Assembly (NCBI GenBank): GCA_910589545.1
Contig: CAJUSY010000004.1
Coordinates: 1 to 64,000 of the forward strand
DNA: 64,000 bases
DNA from: Peptoniphilaceae bacterium
GTDB taxonomy: Bacteria; Bacillota; Clostridia; Tissierellales; Peptoniphilaceae
Direction of reading: 5' to 3'
Positions 1-12,200 of this stretch are shown here, piece by piece. Position numbers and translations under genes: made by a program. The notes beneath the pieces were generated by a model. It saw nothing but the letters and a program-made list of their open reading frames with translations. It was not told the origin of the DNA and searched no databases. How positions within the stretch are numbered: position 1 is the first letter of the stretch; every line of letters begins with the position of its first letter.

Positions 1-425
1 CATTTCAAACTAAAAGTGGAAAAACTATGCACCTAATAGTGGATCACTCATCAAACCAAGATAATGTAAGGCTATTGACAGAAGTAGGAGAGCAAGACCT
101 ACTTAATATGATTGAAGGAGAAAGTGAAGCAAAGCCAAAAGAAGAAGTAGTAAAAAAAGAAGAACCGGTGGAGGAAAAACCGAAGAAAGAGGAGAAGGAA
201 GAAAAGAAATCAGGGATAGGACTCTATTTATTTATGGGTTTAATTATTGTTGGTGTAATGGGTGCAGGATATTACTTCAAAATCTATAAGAAAAATGAAG
301 AGGCAAGTTTTGAAGATGAGCAAGATTATAATGAATTAGAAGATGATTATGAATCTGAAGGGGAGGATTATAATCTTGAAGATAAGGAAGATACAGAAGT
401 TATTCCAGATGAAGATGAATTTTAA
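1..425 (+). CDS. DUF4366 / CD1107-family mobile element membrane protein (5' end outside window)
   Basis: The frame is open through the left edge (codons start at position 3), so the apparent ATG at 27 is internal and the gene is partial. The visible part ends the DUF4366 domain (TEVGEQDLLNM), then has a Lys/Glu/Pro-rich linker, one transmembrane helix (LYLFMGLIIVGVMGAGYYF) and a very acidic tail. This layout is characteristic of the CD1107 family encoded just upstream of topoisomerase III in Tn1549-like elements. It is probably an envelope-anchored accessory protein of the conjugation apparatus; the molecular role is unknown. Confidence 0.8.
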   Translation, partial: FQTKSGKTMHLIVDHSSNQDNVRLLTEVGEQDLLNMIEGESEAKPKEEVVKKEEPVEEKPKKEEKEEKKSGIGLYLFMGLIIVGVMGAGYYFKIYKKNEEASFEDEQDYNELEDDYESEGEDYNLEDKEDTEVIPDEDEF

Positions 426-487
426 TCTTTTCAATGATTTAAGCAGTAGATTAAGGGCAACATTATTAAAAAACTAGAGGAGGAAAA

Positions 488-2194
488 ATGAAATTAGTAA
501 TCGCAGAAAAACCAAGTGTTGCAGCATCAATAGCAAAAGTTATAGGAGCAAAAAATAGAAATAATGGATATTATGAGGGGAATGGATACATTGTTTCATG
601 GTGTGTTGGGCATTTAGTACAAATGGCAAATCCTGATGTGTATGATGAAAGATATAAGAAGTGGAGAATTGAAGATTTACCTATTATCCCAAAAGAATAC
701 AAGTATGAGGTAACGAAGACAACTAAAAAACAGTTTAATATTCTTAAAAGACTAATGAATAGTAATGAAGTTGACACCATTATTAATGCTTGTGATGCTG
801 GTAGAGAAGGAGAAGCTATCTTTAGACTTGTATATATGATGGCAAATTGTAAGAAGAAAATGAAACGTCTTTGGATTTCCTCAATGGAAGACTCTTCCAT
901 AAAAGAAGGATTTAGCAACTTAAAAGATGGAAGTAATTATGATAATCTTTTTGATTCAGCTAAGGCTCGTGCCATAGCTGATTGGCTTGTTGGAATGAAC
1001 ATAAGTAGACTTTACTCCTGTCTATATAATGAAAATTATAGTGTAGGCAGAGTACAAACACCAACTTTATCAATGATTGTGAATAGAGATGATGAGATAA
1101 ATAGTTTTAAAAAAGAAAAATATTATACAGTGGAGATTTCTATGAATGGATTTACACTGTCGACAGATAGAATTGATGACAAGATAGTGGCAGAGCAGCT
1201 TAAAAATTTAATCGGAGAAAAAATTGAAATAACCGATGTAATTAAAAAAGAAAAGATTACAAAGCCTAATCTGCCCTTTGATCTAACAACACTTCAAAGA
1301 GAATGTAATAAGTATTTTGGATACAGTGCAAAACAAACCCTAGATTATGCCCAAAGCCTGTATGAAAAGAAGTATATTACCTATCCACGAACAGATTCAA
1401 GATATTTGACAGTAGACATGATAGAAAGCACTGTAAATAATATTATAGGGAAAAATGATTTTGACACAGAAAGAATTAAGGTAGTTTTTAATTCTGAAAA
1501 AGTTACAGATCATCATGCAATAATTCCAACGATAAGTTCATTAAATAAGGATATTTCAAATCTCCCGGAAAGTGAAGCCAAAGTATATAGACTTATAACA
1601 AATAAACTCTATGCAAGTTTTGGATATCCTCTTGTAGAAAATACAACAAAGATAGTGGCTGAATTTGACGGGTTTGAATTTATAAACACTTATAAAATAA
1701 TTGCTGAAGAAGGATTTACAAAATATTTAGAAGAATATAAATCAAAGAAGAAAGAAGATATACAACTTCCTGATGTAAAAATAGGAGATTTTTTATATAT
1801 TGAAAATAAAGATATAAAAGAGAAGTATACAAATCCACCTAAACACTTCACTGAAGACACACTCTTAAAAGCAATGGAAATAGCTGGGAATGATGAATTA
1901 GTTAAGGATGTTGAAGTTGAGAGAAAAGGACTTGGTACTCCTGCTACAAGAGCGGGAATAATAGAAAATTTGATATACAAAGGTTATATAAAAAGAGAAA
2001 AGAAAAACTTAATATCAACTAGAAAAGGATTAAACCTAGTGACTATAGTAATAGATGAGTTTAAATCTCCAAAGACAACAGCAAAATGGGAAATGAGATT
2101 AAGTGATATAGCAAAGGGTAAGGAAGATAAAGAGAATTTTTTAAAAGAAATTGAAGAAGAAATAAAAGACACCATAGGTAAATATTATAAGTAA
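488..2194 (+). CDS. topB: DNA topoisomerase III (type IA), ICE-encoded
   Basis: A 568-residue type IA topoisomerase. The N-terminal Toprim domain begins MKLVIAEKPSVA and has the acidic DxxxEGE motif as DAGREGE near residues 102-108. The active-site tyrosine is Y299 in the signature YITYPRTDSRYLT. It is shorter than cellular TopB (about 700 residues) and lacks C-terminal zinc fingers, as is usual for the ICE-borne version. It probably decatenates or relaxes DNA during conjugative transfer. An AGAGGAGGAAAA ribosome site precedes the ATG. It lies 62 bp after the DUF4366 gene, the standard gene order in this element family. Confidence 0.95.
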   Translation: MKLVIAEKPSVAASIAKVIGAKNRNNGYYEGNGYIVSWCVGHLVQMANPDVYDERYKKWRIEDLPIIPKEYKYEVTKTTKKQFNILKRLMNSNEVDTIINACDAGREGEAIFRLVYMMANCKKKMKRLWISSMEDSSIKEGFSNLKDGSNYDNLFDSAKARAIADWLVGMNISRLYSCLYNENYSVGRVQTPTLSMIVNRDDEINSFKKEKYYTVEISMNGFTLSTDRIDDKIVAEQLKNLIGEKIEITDVIKKEKITKPNLPFDLTTLQRECNKYFGYSAKQTLDYAQSLYEKKYITYPRTDSRYLTVDMIESTVNNIIGKNDFDTERIKVVFNSEKVTDHHAIIPTISSLNKDISNLPESEAKVYRLITNKLYASFGYPLVENTTKIVAEFDGFEFINTYKIIAEEGFTKYLEEYKSKKKEDIQLPDVKIGDFLYIENKDIKEKYTNPPKHFTEDTLLKAMEIAGNDELVKDVEVERKGLGTPATRAGIIENLIYKGYIKREKKNLISTRKGLNLVTIVIDEFKSPKTTAKWEMRLSDIAKGKEDKENFLKEIEEEIKDTIGKYYK

Positions 2195-2246
2195 ATTAAT
2201 TATAAAAAATTGAATAAAATTATAGGAATGCAGAAAGGAGTGAATT

Positions 2247-2322
2247 TTGAAAGAAAAAGGGTATAATGTAAATGATAAAAGAGTAGCAATTAGGAAATTT
2301 ACTGATTTGACATTACTATAAA
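2247..2322 (+). other. Possible 24-codon ORF or 5' gene remnant before the toxIN module
   Basis: A good AAAGGAG site (2234-2240) precedes a TTG start at 2247 and a 24-codon frame beginning LKEKGYNVNDKRVAIRKF. It ends at a TAA lying between the -35 and -10 of the toxIN promoter. The peptide looks like the start of a larger protein cut short, perhaps by insertion of the toxin-antitoxin module. No homologue is recognised and it may be untranslated. Confidence 0.2.
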
Positions 2323-2335
2323 TATATGTTATACT
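2307..2335 (+). promoter_or_regulatory. Sigma-A promoter of the type III toxin-antitoxin module
   Basis: TTGACA at 2307-2312, a 17-nt spacer, then TATACT at 2330-2335. This is one mismatch from consensus at optimal spacing. Transcription should begin near 2342, immediately upstream of the repeat RNA, the arrangement expected for a type III antitoxin promoter. Confidence 0.75.
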
Positions 2336-2341
2336 ATTATC

Positions 2342-2461
2342 AGATAAAGATGGTGTCCCGCTACCGTTAAAGGTGGAGCATTAAAGAAGGTGTCTCACTA
2401 CCTATATCCCAAAGGTGAAACATTAAAGCAAACAGAGAGGATAAAACCTCTCTGTTTTTTT
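2342..2461 (+). ncRNA. ToxI-like antitoxin RNA, two imperfect repeats
   Basis: Two tandem imperfect repeats lie between promoter and terminator: 2352-2388 (37 nt) and 2389-2430 (42 nt). Both start GGTGTC, share a CTACC core and the AAAGGTG segment, and end CATTAAAG. Within each unit CUACC can pair with the GGUG that follows, consistent with the small hairpin/pseudoknot units of ToxI, AntiQ and CptI. Known systems often have more repeats, so two is near the minimum. The call rests on this architecture plus the ToxN/AbiQ-family toxin directly downstream. Confidence 0.75.
2432..2461 (+). terminator. Intrinsic terminator between antitoxin RNA and toxin
   Basis: ACAGAGAGG (2432-2440), six-base loop, CCTCTCTGT (2447-2455), then a T run to 2461. 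It stands 11 nt before the toxin start codon. In type III systems such a leaky terminator sets antitoxin RNA in excess over toxin mRNA. Confidence 0.85.
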
Positions 2462-2472
2462 AGGAGAAAACA

Positions 2473-3033
2473 ATGGTAGAAGTTATAAAATATGGATTTT
2501 ATACTGTAAACTCCGATTACCTTGAATATCTAAATAAAGTAGATTCAGAAGTTTATTACAACCCATCGTATAGAAACAGTATAAAACCATTTGTTGGAAT
2601 TATTGTTGGTATAGATAATTATAATTATTTTATTCCAATTTCTTCTGCAAAGGAAAAACACAAAAAATGGAAGAATGTTTCTGATGAGCATTTTTTAATT
2701 TATGAAGTGATCGATAATAGTATTACTATAGATGGAGATATTTACAAATATTATTCTGATAAAGAAAAAATGCACATATTATCTATATTGGATATTAAGA
2801 AAATGATTCCTGTACCGGCTGATTGTTATGAAAGAATTGAATTTAATGAGCTTGAGGATATCAGATATAAAGACTTATTTCAAAAAGAATACGCTTTTTG
2901 TTTAAAGGTAAAAACAAAGGTCTTGATAAAGGTAGAAAAAATATACCAAAAGCAAAAGAAAACAGGAATTATAAGAAGAGCAAATTGCAATTTTTCAAAG
3001 TTAGAAAAAGCAATGTTGGATTGGAAACAATAG
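2473..3033 (+). CDS. toxN: Type III toxin-antitoxin toxin, ToxN/AbiQ-family endoribonuclease
   Basis: A 186-residue protein whose fold signature matches ToxN/AbiQ: an N-terminal FYTVNSDYLEYL strand-helix, KPFVGIIVGIDNYNYFIPIS, and the active-site-like S57-S58-x-K60, which aligns by eye with T52-S53-x-K55 of ToxN. Later elements such as DIKKMIPVP and the YKDLFQKEYAF helix also match. The family cleaves cellular RNA and its own antitoxin precursor, is inhibited by the repeat RNA, and can abort phage infection. AGGAGA at 2462-2467 serves the ATG. The upstream promoter-repeat-terminator order is diagnostic. It sits between topB and the giant helicase gene, so it is probably an accessory insertion that stabilises the ICE or protects the host. 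ToxN, CptN and TenpN subfamilies are not distinguished here. Confidence 0.85.
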   Translation: MVEVIKYGFYTVNSDYLEYLNKVDSEVYYNPSYRNSIKPFVGIIVGIDNYNYFIPISSAKEKHKKWKNVSDEHFLIYEVIDNSITIDGDIYKYYSDKEKMHILSILDIKKMIPVPADCYERIEFNELEDIRYKDLFQKEYAFCLKVKTKVLIKVEKIYQKQKKTGIIRRANCNFSKLEKAMLDWKQ

Positions 3034-3050
3034 TATAAAGGAAGTTAAAG

Positions 3051-3084
3051 CGATTAGAAAAGTAAAAAATCTAATCGTTTTTTT
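3051..3084 (+). terminator. Terminator after toxN
   Basis: CGATTAGA (3051-3058) pairs with TCTAATCG (3070-3077), followed by a T run. It closes the toxIN transcription unit 18 nt after the toxin stop. Confidence 0.8.
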
Positions 3085-3225
3085 ATTGCAATAGAAAGAT
3101 AGCGTAAATGACATTTAAAGTTATCCTTTGCTTACAGAAATTAAAAAAATAGAAAGAAATAAAGTTTAACAAATAAAGGTATAAAAATATAGTTCATTTT
3201 TATCACTATAATGAGGAGGGATAAA

Positions 3226-6200
3226 ATGCCAAGATATGATATAGTAGATTTAAGCAGAACAATCTATCTTGCAAAAGAAGAATTTAAGAAAGATATAAAA
3301 AAATATGAGGAATATTTAAAGGTATCAGGCAATAACTATAAGTATCCATATATACATCAAATATCTATATACAATATGGATCCAAAAGCAACAGCCTGTG
3401 CAGAATTTGATTATTGGAAAAGTATAGGTAGAAGCGTTAAAAGAGGCGAAAAAGGAATACCACTTTTAGATATAGATAGTGGAAGGATAAAATATATCTT
3501 CGACATAAGGCAAACAGTAAGTATTAATCATAATATTTCTGAGGTAAAGTTATGGAAATATGATAGCAAAAAGCATTTAAACTTACTAGATGAACTGATA
3601 GATAAGTTTAAAGAAAAAGATAGTAAGCTTCTATTAAGCCAAGAAGATAAAATTGATGCCTTAGTAGAAAGTAATGTTAGAGGAAAATTCAATAAAATTT
3701 TAGAAAGTCTATCTGATGAAAGTTTAAAAAGCATTCAAAAGGTAGACCTTTTTAATTTGTTAAAAGAATCCGTAAAAATTTCCATAAGCGAGAGAATGGA
3801 GGTCTCATATCAGCTAAAAGAAGAAAACTTATCTTTACTGTCTAAAATATCAAGTTCGGACATAGACAAAGTATTAAGTATAAGTGCTAATATAAGTAAA
3901 AATATCTTACTTGATTTGGGAAGTGAAATAAAAAGATTAGAAATTTTAGAGAAAATTCAAGAAAGAAAAGATTTGGAGCAGACAAAAGAGCTTAAGGAGC
4001 GTTATAATAAATTAAGTTCTGATATAAACGGTGAAATAAATTTTAAAAAAGGAGGCTTGGAAGATGAACGAGAAAGTAACATTGGCAGGCAAGGAATACC
4101 TCATGGAGGAGGGGATTTACACACCAATCGTCAAGGAGAATTCCTTCGAGAGACAGGGAGGGACATACAAGATGGAAGAATTGGAGGAAGGCATGGAAGT
4201 CCTAATACCCAATATGGCAATTCCCGAGGAAATAGATTTAAAGAAACTCAACAGATGGGGAAGGATGAGATTGAACTTTCTCAAGGAGAACAAAGAAGAG
4301 GATTATCAGATAATGTATTTGCAAGGGATATTGATGGATCATCTTCTATCAAAGGAAAAAGAGATAGAGGACTTTATCACGAGGGAAGAAGTCAAAATGA
4401 TGGAAACTTGGGGGCTGACAGAAGAACTGAAAGAAGAGGACTATCTGAAATATCTGAGATTGAAGAAGAACATGGATATGACCCTACAAGAAATAGGGGA
4501 AAGGGAGATAATCCTAATCTAAAAAATGAGGAAGTAGAGTCTACTTCCTTTTTTTCTGCTAAAAATCAGGGAGAGCAAATATCCTTCTCAAATCCAATAA
4601 GTCAAAGAGAAATAGATACATTTTTAATACATGGAGGAAATCATGAAGATGGAAGACTAGGGGTAATAGCAGAATTTTCTAAGGGTAAATCTTTAGAAGA
4701 ACAGGTAAACTTTTTGAAAGAAATATATAAGGGAGCTAATGGTCTTGAAATTGAAGGAAGAAAGATATCTGCATGGTTTGGAAAGGAAGGAGCAATTTTT
4801 AAAGATGGAGATGAGGCAAGGTATAGAGAAGGGCAAATAGTTTCTTGGAAAGATTTAGCTAATAATATTAATAATTTATTAGATAGAGGAGAATTTGCTA
4901 GCAATGTTGAGGTTATAGAAAGTGCCACATATGAAAGAGAAAAAATAGCAGAAACATTATTGTATTTAAAGAGAGATCTTAGTGATGAAACTAAGGACAG
5001 ATATCTAGCGAGTCTTAATGATATAAAAGGGAGAGGCTTCCAAGATGAAAAAGAAAATCTCGGAAAAAAACTTGAAGATAAAAATTTTATAAATAAACTC
5101 AGAAAAGAATACGAAGTATTTTTAGAAGAATATAAGATTAATCCTGATATTTTAAGATTTCATCATTATAAATTATCTAGAATCTACAATGATATCAATG
5201 ATCTAGAAATAGAAAGAAAATTATATAGGTCAAATTTAAAGGATATTGCACCTATTCAGAGTTTCATAACACAAGATGAGATAGATGAAAACTTAAAAAG
5301 AGGAAGTGGGTTTTCTGATGGAAAGAAAAGAATATATGAATTTTTTACTAAAAAGCATGATTTGAAAGAACAAGCAGACTTCTTGAAAAATGAATATGGC
5401 GTAGGTGGAAGTTCTCATGCACTATCTGCTGCAAGAGAAAGTGGTGAGTGGCACGATGCGAAGGGAATGAAATATAATAAAGGTAATGCAAAAGAAATAC
5501 AACTATCATGGTCCAATGTTGCAAGAAAAATTAATGACCTTATTAAAAAGAATAGATATATAGATGAAGAAAGTTTTCAAGAAAATAGGGAGAAAAAAAC
5601 AGATCAGGAAATAAATAAAACAGAAAAAGAAAGCCAGGAGTATATAAATTATCAAGATGATTTACCTCCAACTGATAATGATGTATATATAGAAAGAACA
5701 AATAATAGTTCGTTATATTATTATCAAGGACAGTCTGTAGCAAGTATAGGTGATGATGGAAAACTTATCATTTATGATGAATTTATACCAAACTTTTTAA
5801 AAGAAGAACTATATTCCATAGCCTTTGAAAAACAATTAGATATACCCTTAGACCAGTTAGACGATGGAATTATTCTTGAGGGAATATATGACACTTTTTA
5901 TATTAAAGAAAAGGAAGAAATAGAAGGAAGAGAATATTACCTTTTAGAAAGTCAAAGTCGATATGATGATATTCCAAATATTATAGTTAATTCTAACAAA
6001 GAAGTTATAGATGATGATATAGTAAATGGTTTTGAAGAATTTAAGGAATTTTATACTAATAAAAATAAAGAGAATATAGATTTTGATCTAGATAGCCATA
6101 AAAAAGATGATTATTGGATAATTGAGTTTAATGAGGGTTCAAGTCTAATAGAAAAAGATTATGCAGGACAAAGGCTGACTAAAGAACTATTAAATGAAAT

Positions 6201-9200
6201 AAGGGAAATAGATAAAAAAATAAGACTTCATAATAAGACCTTAGGAGAAGATGAATATGGGCAGATGACTGATAAGTGGGAGGGGTATTCCAAATTCTAT
6301 TTTAACCATATAGTAGATGGGAAAATAGTTGATCACTATAAGATAGACATAGGTGATGGAAATGAGATCAACCAAAGAGACTTTGAATTTCTTTATGAAC
6401 AAATAGGAAAAAGTCAGATAGAACTTAATCAAACTATAGAAGAAAATAAGATAGATGAAAAAATAATTTCAATAAATCAAATTGAAGATAGAATTTTTGA
6501 TGTATTAGTTAAGGATAAAGTTTTAGAAAATGAAATTATAAAGGCAAGAGAAAACTTAGGAAATAATACCTTAGCAAGTTTTAACTCTGTATTCCAAAGA
6601 GAATATGCAAAAATCATGAGAGAAGTTGCCGATAAGCAAGGAAATCTTCCAGATGATATGAAGTCAATAGATAAGGTTAAAGAATTAAGTCTTAGAACCC
6701 AAAATAGATATAGACAGTATTTATATAATTCACTTGAAAACAATATAGAAGATGATAAGGAGATACTCTCTATAAAAGTGGGAGATATAGTTAGAACAGA
6801 GGATAATAAATATTTAAAAATAAAAGATATTTCCAGTGGATATGATAATAACCATAATCCAATAACATATTATTCATATGATGCCTATTTTGATAAGGAC
6901 TTAAAACTATTTTCACATTCCTTTAAAGGAAGCGATTTAAAAGCTTTAGAAGTATTAAGAAATGAAGTAGAAGAAAAATTAACAAAAGAGATTGTAGAAG
7001 ATAAATTAGCAGTAAAAGTAGGATATTATTATGCTTTAGTAGATAAAGAGAAAACAAAGGATATAGAACTAGAAGAAACAGGAATTAGAGTTTATCCAAG
7101 AAAGGAAAACTCACAAGGAAAGATCTACAATTTATATAAAGGGAAATCTTTTGAGGATAGCAGAAAAATAGACAGTTTGTTTGATGAAATTACTGTCAAA
7201 ATGAAAGAAGTAAACCTTACAAATTTAAATGATGTATTAGAATTGGAAAGAGAAGGATTATTTGAAATTGCTGATGATAAAGTTACAAAATTTGAGAAAG
7301 GCTATGATATAGATGTTCAAAGTTTTAATCAGCAATTTCCAGATTATTATAATGATATATATGTTTTTAATAAAAATCTTGAAATCAATGGAGCATATCA
7401 AAATTTAGCACATATAAATGAAGAAAATAAAATTACTTTTAATATAAATTTATCGCAAGAAGAAAAATCCAAAATTGAAGAAATAAGAGATAAAAAAGAA
7501 GTGCTTTCCAAGTTAATAGATAAGGATATCAAAGAAAAAAGAGAATACTATTTTAATCCTCAAAATGAAGAATACTTACTACTATCAAAGAAAATAGAAG
7601 ATGGATTATTAAAAAAACCAGAAAATATTATAGATGGAAAAGAAGGGTATAAGGTAGAGCTAATTTTAGATTCTCAGGGGAAATCTCTTAAACAAAACTT
7701 ACGATACAATGGGTATATTTTAAATTCTAATCAAGCCATAAAATATAAAAGTTATAAGGACATATTAAGTAACTTACCTTATTTACTTGATGATAAACAT
7801 AGAGAAGTGCTTTTAAATGGATATTTAAATCAGCAAATTGAAAATGATAGAACAAGGCAAGAAGAAAATCCATTTAAAGAAGGTATGAATGTTAGATACA
7901 AAGGAAAAGAATACACTATAACTGCCATTAACGATACTACAAGTCCTAAAACTATAGAACTAGAAGATAGCACAGGACTAATGAATGGTTTTATTACCGG
8001 AAGCGAAATAATTCTTTTTAATGACTACAAAGATCTTGATTTGGAAGTTATAAAAAAAGAGGAATTAATTCCGTTAGAAATAGAAGATTATAGTCTTTTA
8101 GGATTACCAGTTCAATTTAGAAATAAGGAATATTTAATTAAAGAAAATGAATTTAATGAAGCTGGAATGGGTAGATTAGCTTTAAGTACAATAGATAAGA
8201 GTGGTATTACTGAAGTAATATATAGTAGAGAAAGACCTGTTTCTAATATCTTTGTAAGAAAGGAAGATTTAGAAGAATATAAATCTAGTGAAAAAGATAA
8301 ATTAAGTAAAAAACAATCTATCGATAAAGAGGAATTAGTAGAACAAATTAGCTTTGAAGATATTGACAATAATAACGAAGAAAAAGTTAAAAAAGACAAT
8401 TCAAGGCTCTTATATAAAAGCCTTGATGTAATAAATAATAAATCTTCTCTTGTTGCTGATCAGTTTATAGTAAGTGTTGATAATGAAAAGGAAGAATTTT
8501 TAGTATATAGTTCATCTAATCCAAAAAATCATAGGGAATTTACTCTACCTTTTTCTTACCTCAAAGGAATTGACAAAATTGACGGAGATGGTAATTCATT
8601 GAAATTAACCACTCATAGAAAAGAAACTATTGATAAGAAGTTAGAAGAATATAAGGAATGGAAAGAAAATAATGATTTAATAAGGACTGATAGAGAGAAT
8701 ATAGAAGGTGTTTCTGAAGTTTCTTTAGAAAACTATAAAATTATTAATGAAGAAGAAATCCTACCACCTTCACAGAGATTAAAAAACAACATTGAAGCTA
8801 TAAATGTCTTAAAGGCTTTAGAAAAAGAAAATAGAAGTGCAAGAAAAGATGAACAGGAAATTTTGGCAAAATATATCGGCTGGGGAGGACTTTCTGATGT
8901 ATTTGATGAAGAAAAGGAAGGTCAATGGCTTGATGCAAGAAACTTTTTAAAAGAAAATCTAACTGGGGAAGAATATAATAGGGCAAGAGAATCAACCTTA
9001 ACAGCTTTTTATACGCCGAAAGTAGTTATAGACGCTATCTATGAAAGTCTTTCTAATCTTGGATTTGAAATAGGAAATATATTAGAACCAAGTGCTGGGA
9101 CAGGGAGATTTATAGGAAATCTACCTGAAGAAATGAAAGAGTCAAACTTTTATGGAGTTGAATTAGATAGCATTAGTGGACAAATTGCCAAAGAACTTTA

Positions 9201-12200
9201 CCCTAATGCCAATATCCAAATAAAAGGCTTTGAAGAAACTTCTTTTTCTAATAACCTATTTGATGTGGCCATAGGAAATATTCCTTTTGGAGAATTTAAA
9301 GTAGCAGATCGTGAGTACGAAAGAAATAACTTTCTAATTCACGATTATTTTTTTGCTAAAACTTTAGATAAGGTTAGAGATGGCGGCATCATTGCCTTTA
9401 TAACATCTTCAGGAACAATGGATAAAAAAAGTGAAGATGTTAGAAGATATATATCGGAAAGAGCAGAGTTTTTAGGAGCAATAAGACTACCAAATACTAC
9501 ATTTAAAGGGGTAGCTGGAACAGAAGTAACTTCAGATATAATCTTTTTAAAAAAGAGAGATAGGCTATTAAAGATAGATGAAGACTGGATAAAGCTAGAC
9601 AAAGATGCAAAAGGACTAATATATAATAAATACTTTGTAGATAATCCTCAGATGGTAATAGGGACTATGGAAGAAATACCGTCAAGATTTGGGACAAGCC
9701 TTGCATGTATTGAAAATAAAGATATTTCTTTAGAACAAGGACTAAAAAAAGCCATTAAAAATATCCAAGGTATGTATGAAGAAGCTCAAATAAATGATGA
9801 TTTAGGAGAAGAAACAATACCAGCTGATGATAGTGTTAAAAACTATTCTTTTGCTTTAGTGGATGATGAAATATATTTTAGAGAAAATTCAATTATGCAA
9901 AAAATATCTTTTAACGAAAAGGATAAAGATAAGGTAAAAGAATATTTAAGATTAAATGAAAGTCTAAGGAAAGTTATAACCTATCAAAAAGACGACTATT
10001 CAGATGAAGAGATAAAAAAAGAACAAGAAAATCTAAATAAATTCTACGATGATTTCAGTAGCAAACATGGAAGACTAAATTCAAAAACCAATAAAAAGTT
10101 ATTTAGAGAAGATGCCAATTTTTCTTTAATTTCAACTTTGGAGAAATTAGATAAAGAAGGCAACTTTATAGGAAAATCTGATATCTTTAACAAGAGAACT
10201 ATAAAAAAAGCTGTAATAATAGATCATACAGATAGGGCAATAGATGCTCTGGTACTCTCTATTAGTCAAAAAGGTAAAATAAATTTTGATTATATGGAAG
10301 AATTGACAGGAAAAACAAGAGATAAATTGATAGAAGAATTAAAGGGAGAAATATTTTTAAATTTAGATTCCTTTGAACCTAATGATATAAATCCATTTAA
10401 GTCTGCTAAGGATCTAGGAGATTTTTCAAGACCTTACGTAAGTGCTGATGAATACTTGTCAGGAAATATAAGAGATAAAATTGAAGTTGTAGACTCTTAT
10501 ATTAAAAATATCGAAAAAGAGTTAGGAAAGGAAGAAAATCTAGAGGATAGTAAACTCTTAAAAAAAGAATTAGAAGAGTTACATTTTCAAAAAGCAAAGC
10601 TAGTGGAAGTAATGCCTAAAGCACTAGATGCAAGTGAGATTACAGTTAGAATGGGTGCAACATGGATACCGGAACAAGATTACAAAAAATTTATGTTTGA
10701 TTTGTTGAAAACACCAGTTTCATCAAGGTGGAATATAGATATTAAGTATTCTGACTTTACAGGAGAATATAGAGTTGAAGGAAAAAGCTCTGATAGGGAC
10801 AATGACCTTGCTTCTTTTACCTATGGTACAAATAGGGTAAATGCCTACAAATTGATAGAAGATACTTTAAATTTAAGAGATACTAAGGTATTTGACCAAG
10901 TAGAAGACAGTGATGGAAAGAAAAAATCTGTGCTTAATCAAAAAGAAACAATGCTTGCAAGAAGTAAGCAAGAGATGATAAAAGAAGAATTTAAAAGCTG
11001 GATATTTGATGATGTGGAAAGAAGAAATAGATTAGTAGAAGATTATAACGAAAGATTCAATTCCATAAGACAAAGGGAATATGATGGATCTAATCTTACT
11101 TTTGAAGGAATGAATCCTGAAATAGAATTAAGAGCACATCAAAAAGATGCCATAGCAAGAGGTTTGTTTGGTGGAAATACTTTACTTGCCCATGAAGTAG
11201 GAGCAGGAAAAACCTTTGAAATGATAGGTATAGCCATGGAGTCAAAAAGACTTGGAATGAGTAATAAGTCAATGTTTGTTGTTCCTAACCACATTGTAGA
11301 GCAATTTGGAAGAGAATTTAATGAACTTTATCCAGGAGCTAATGTATTATGTGCCACAGAAAAAGACTTCACACCAGATAGACGAAAAAGATTTTGCAGT
11401 CGTATTGCTACAGGAAGTTTTGATGCCGTGATTATAGGACATAGTCAATTTGAAAAAATTCCTATATCAAAAGAAAGACAAGAATATGAATTGCAAGGTC
11501 AAATTGATGAAATCATTGACTATATAGATGAATATAAAAGAGAAAGGGATCAAAGATTTACTGTAAAGCAATTAGAAAAAACAAAGAAAAAATTAGAGAC
11601 AAAGTTAGAAAAACTAAATGCTGATTATAAGAAAGATGACGTTGTAACCTTTGAGGAACTGGGAGTAGATAAGTTATTTGTAGATGAAGCCCACGCATAC
11701 AAAAACCTCTATCTATTTTCTAAAATGAGGAATGTAGCAGGAATTACTTCTACAGATTCACAAAAATCATCAGATATGCTTATGAAATGCCGATATATGG
11801 ATGAAATAACTAATAATAAAGGATTAGTATTTGCCACAGGTACGCCAGTAAGCAACAGTATGGCTGAACTTTATACCATGCAGAGATATTTACAGTATGA
11901 TGAATTAAAAAAGATGAAATTGCAACATTTCGATTCTTGGGCGTCTACTTTTGGAGAAACAATAACGGCAATAGAATTAAATCCTGAGGGTAATGGTTAT
12001 AGGAGCAAAACCAGATTTGCAAAATTTTATAATCTTCCTGAACTTATGAATACTGTAAAAGGATTTATGGATATTAAAACAGCTGATGTTTTAAATCTTC
12101 CTACACCAATTGCCCATTATGAAACTATAAAAACAAAGCCTACCGAAGAACAAAAAGAAATTCTTGAAACTTTTTCCCAGAGAGCAGATAAGGTTCGTGA

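Noticed and set aside
2352..2430. CRISPR-like direct repeats
   Set aside because: Only two imperfect units without spacers, between promoter and terminator and followed by a ToxN-family gene. A type III antitoxin RNA explains them better.
3211..3225. Earlier ATG for the giant ICE protein
   Set aside because: It overlaps the GAGGAGG that serves the ATG at 3226 and has no site of its own.
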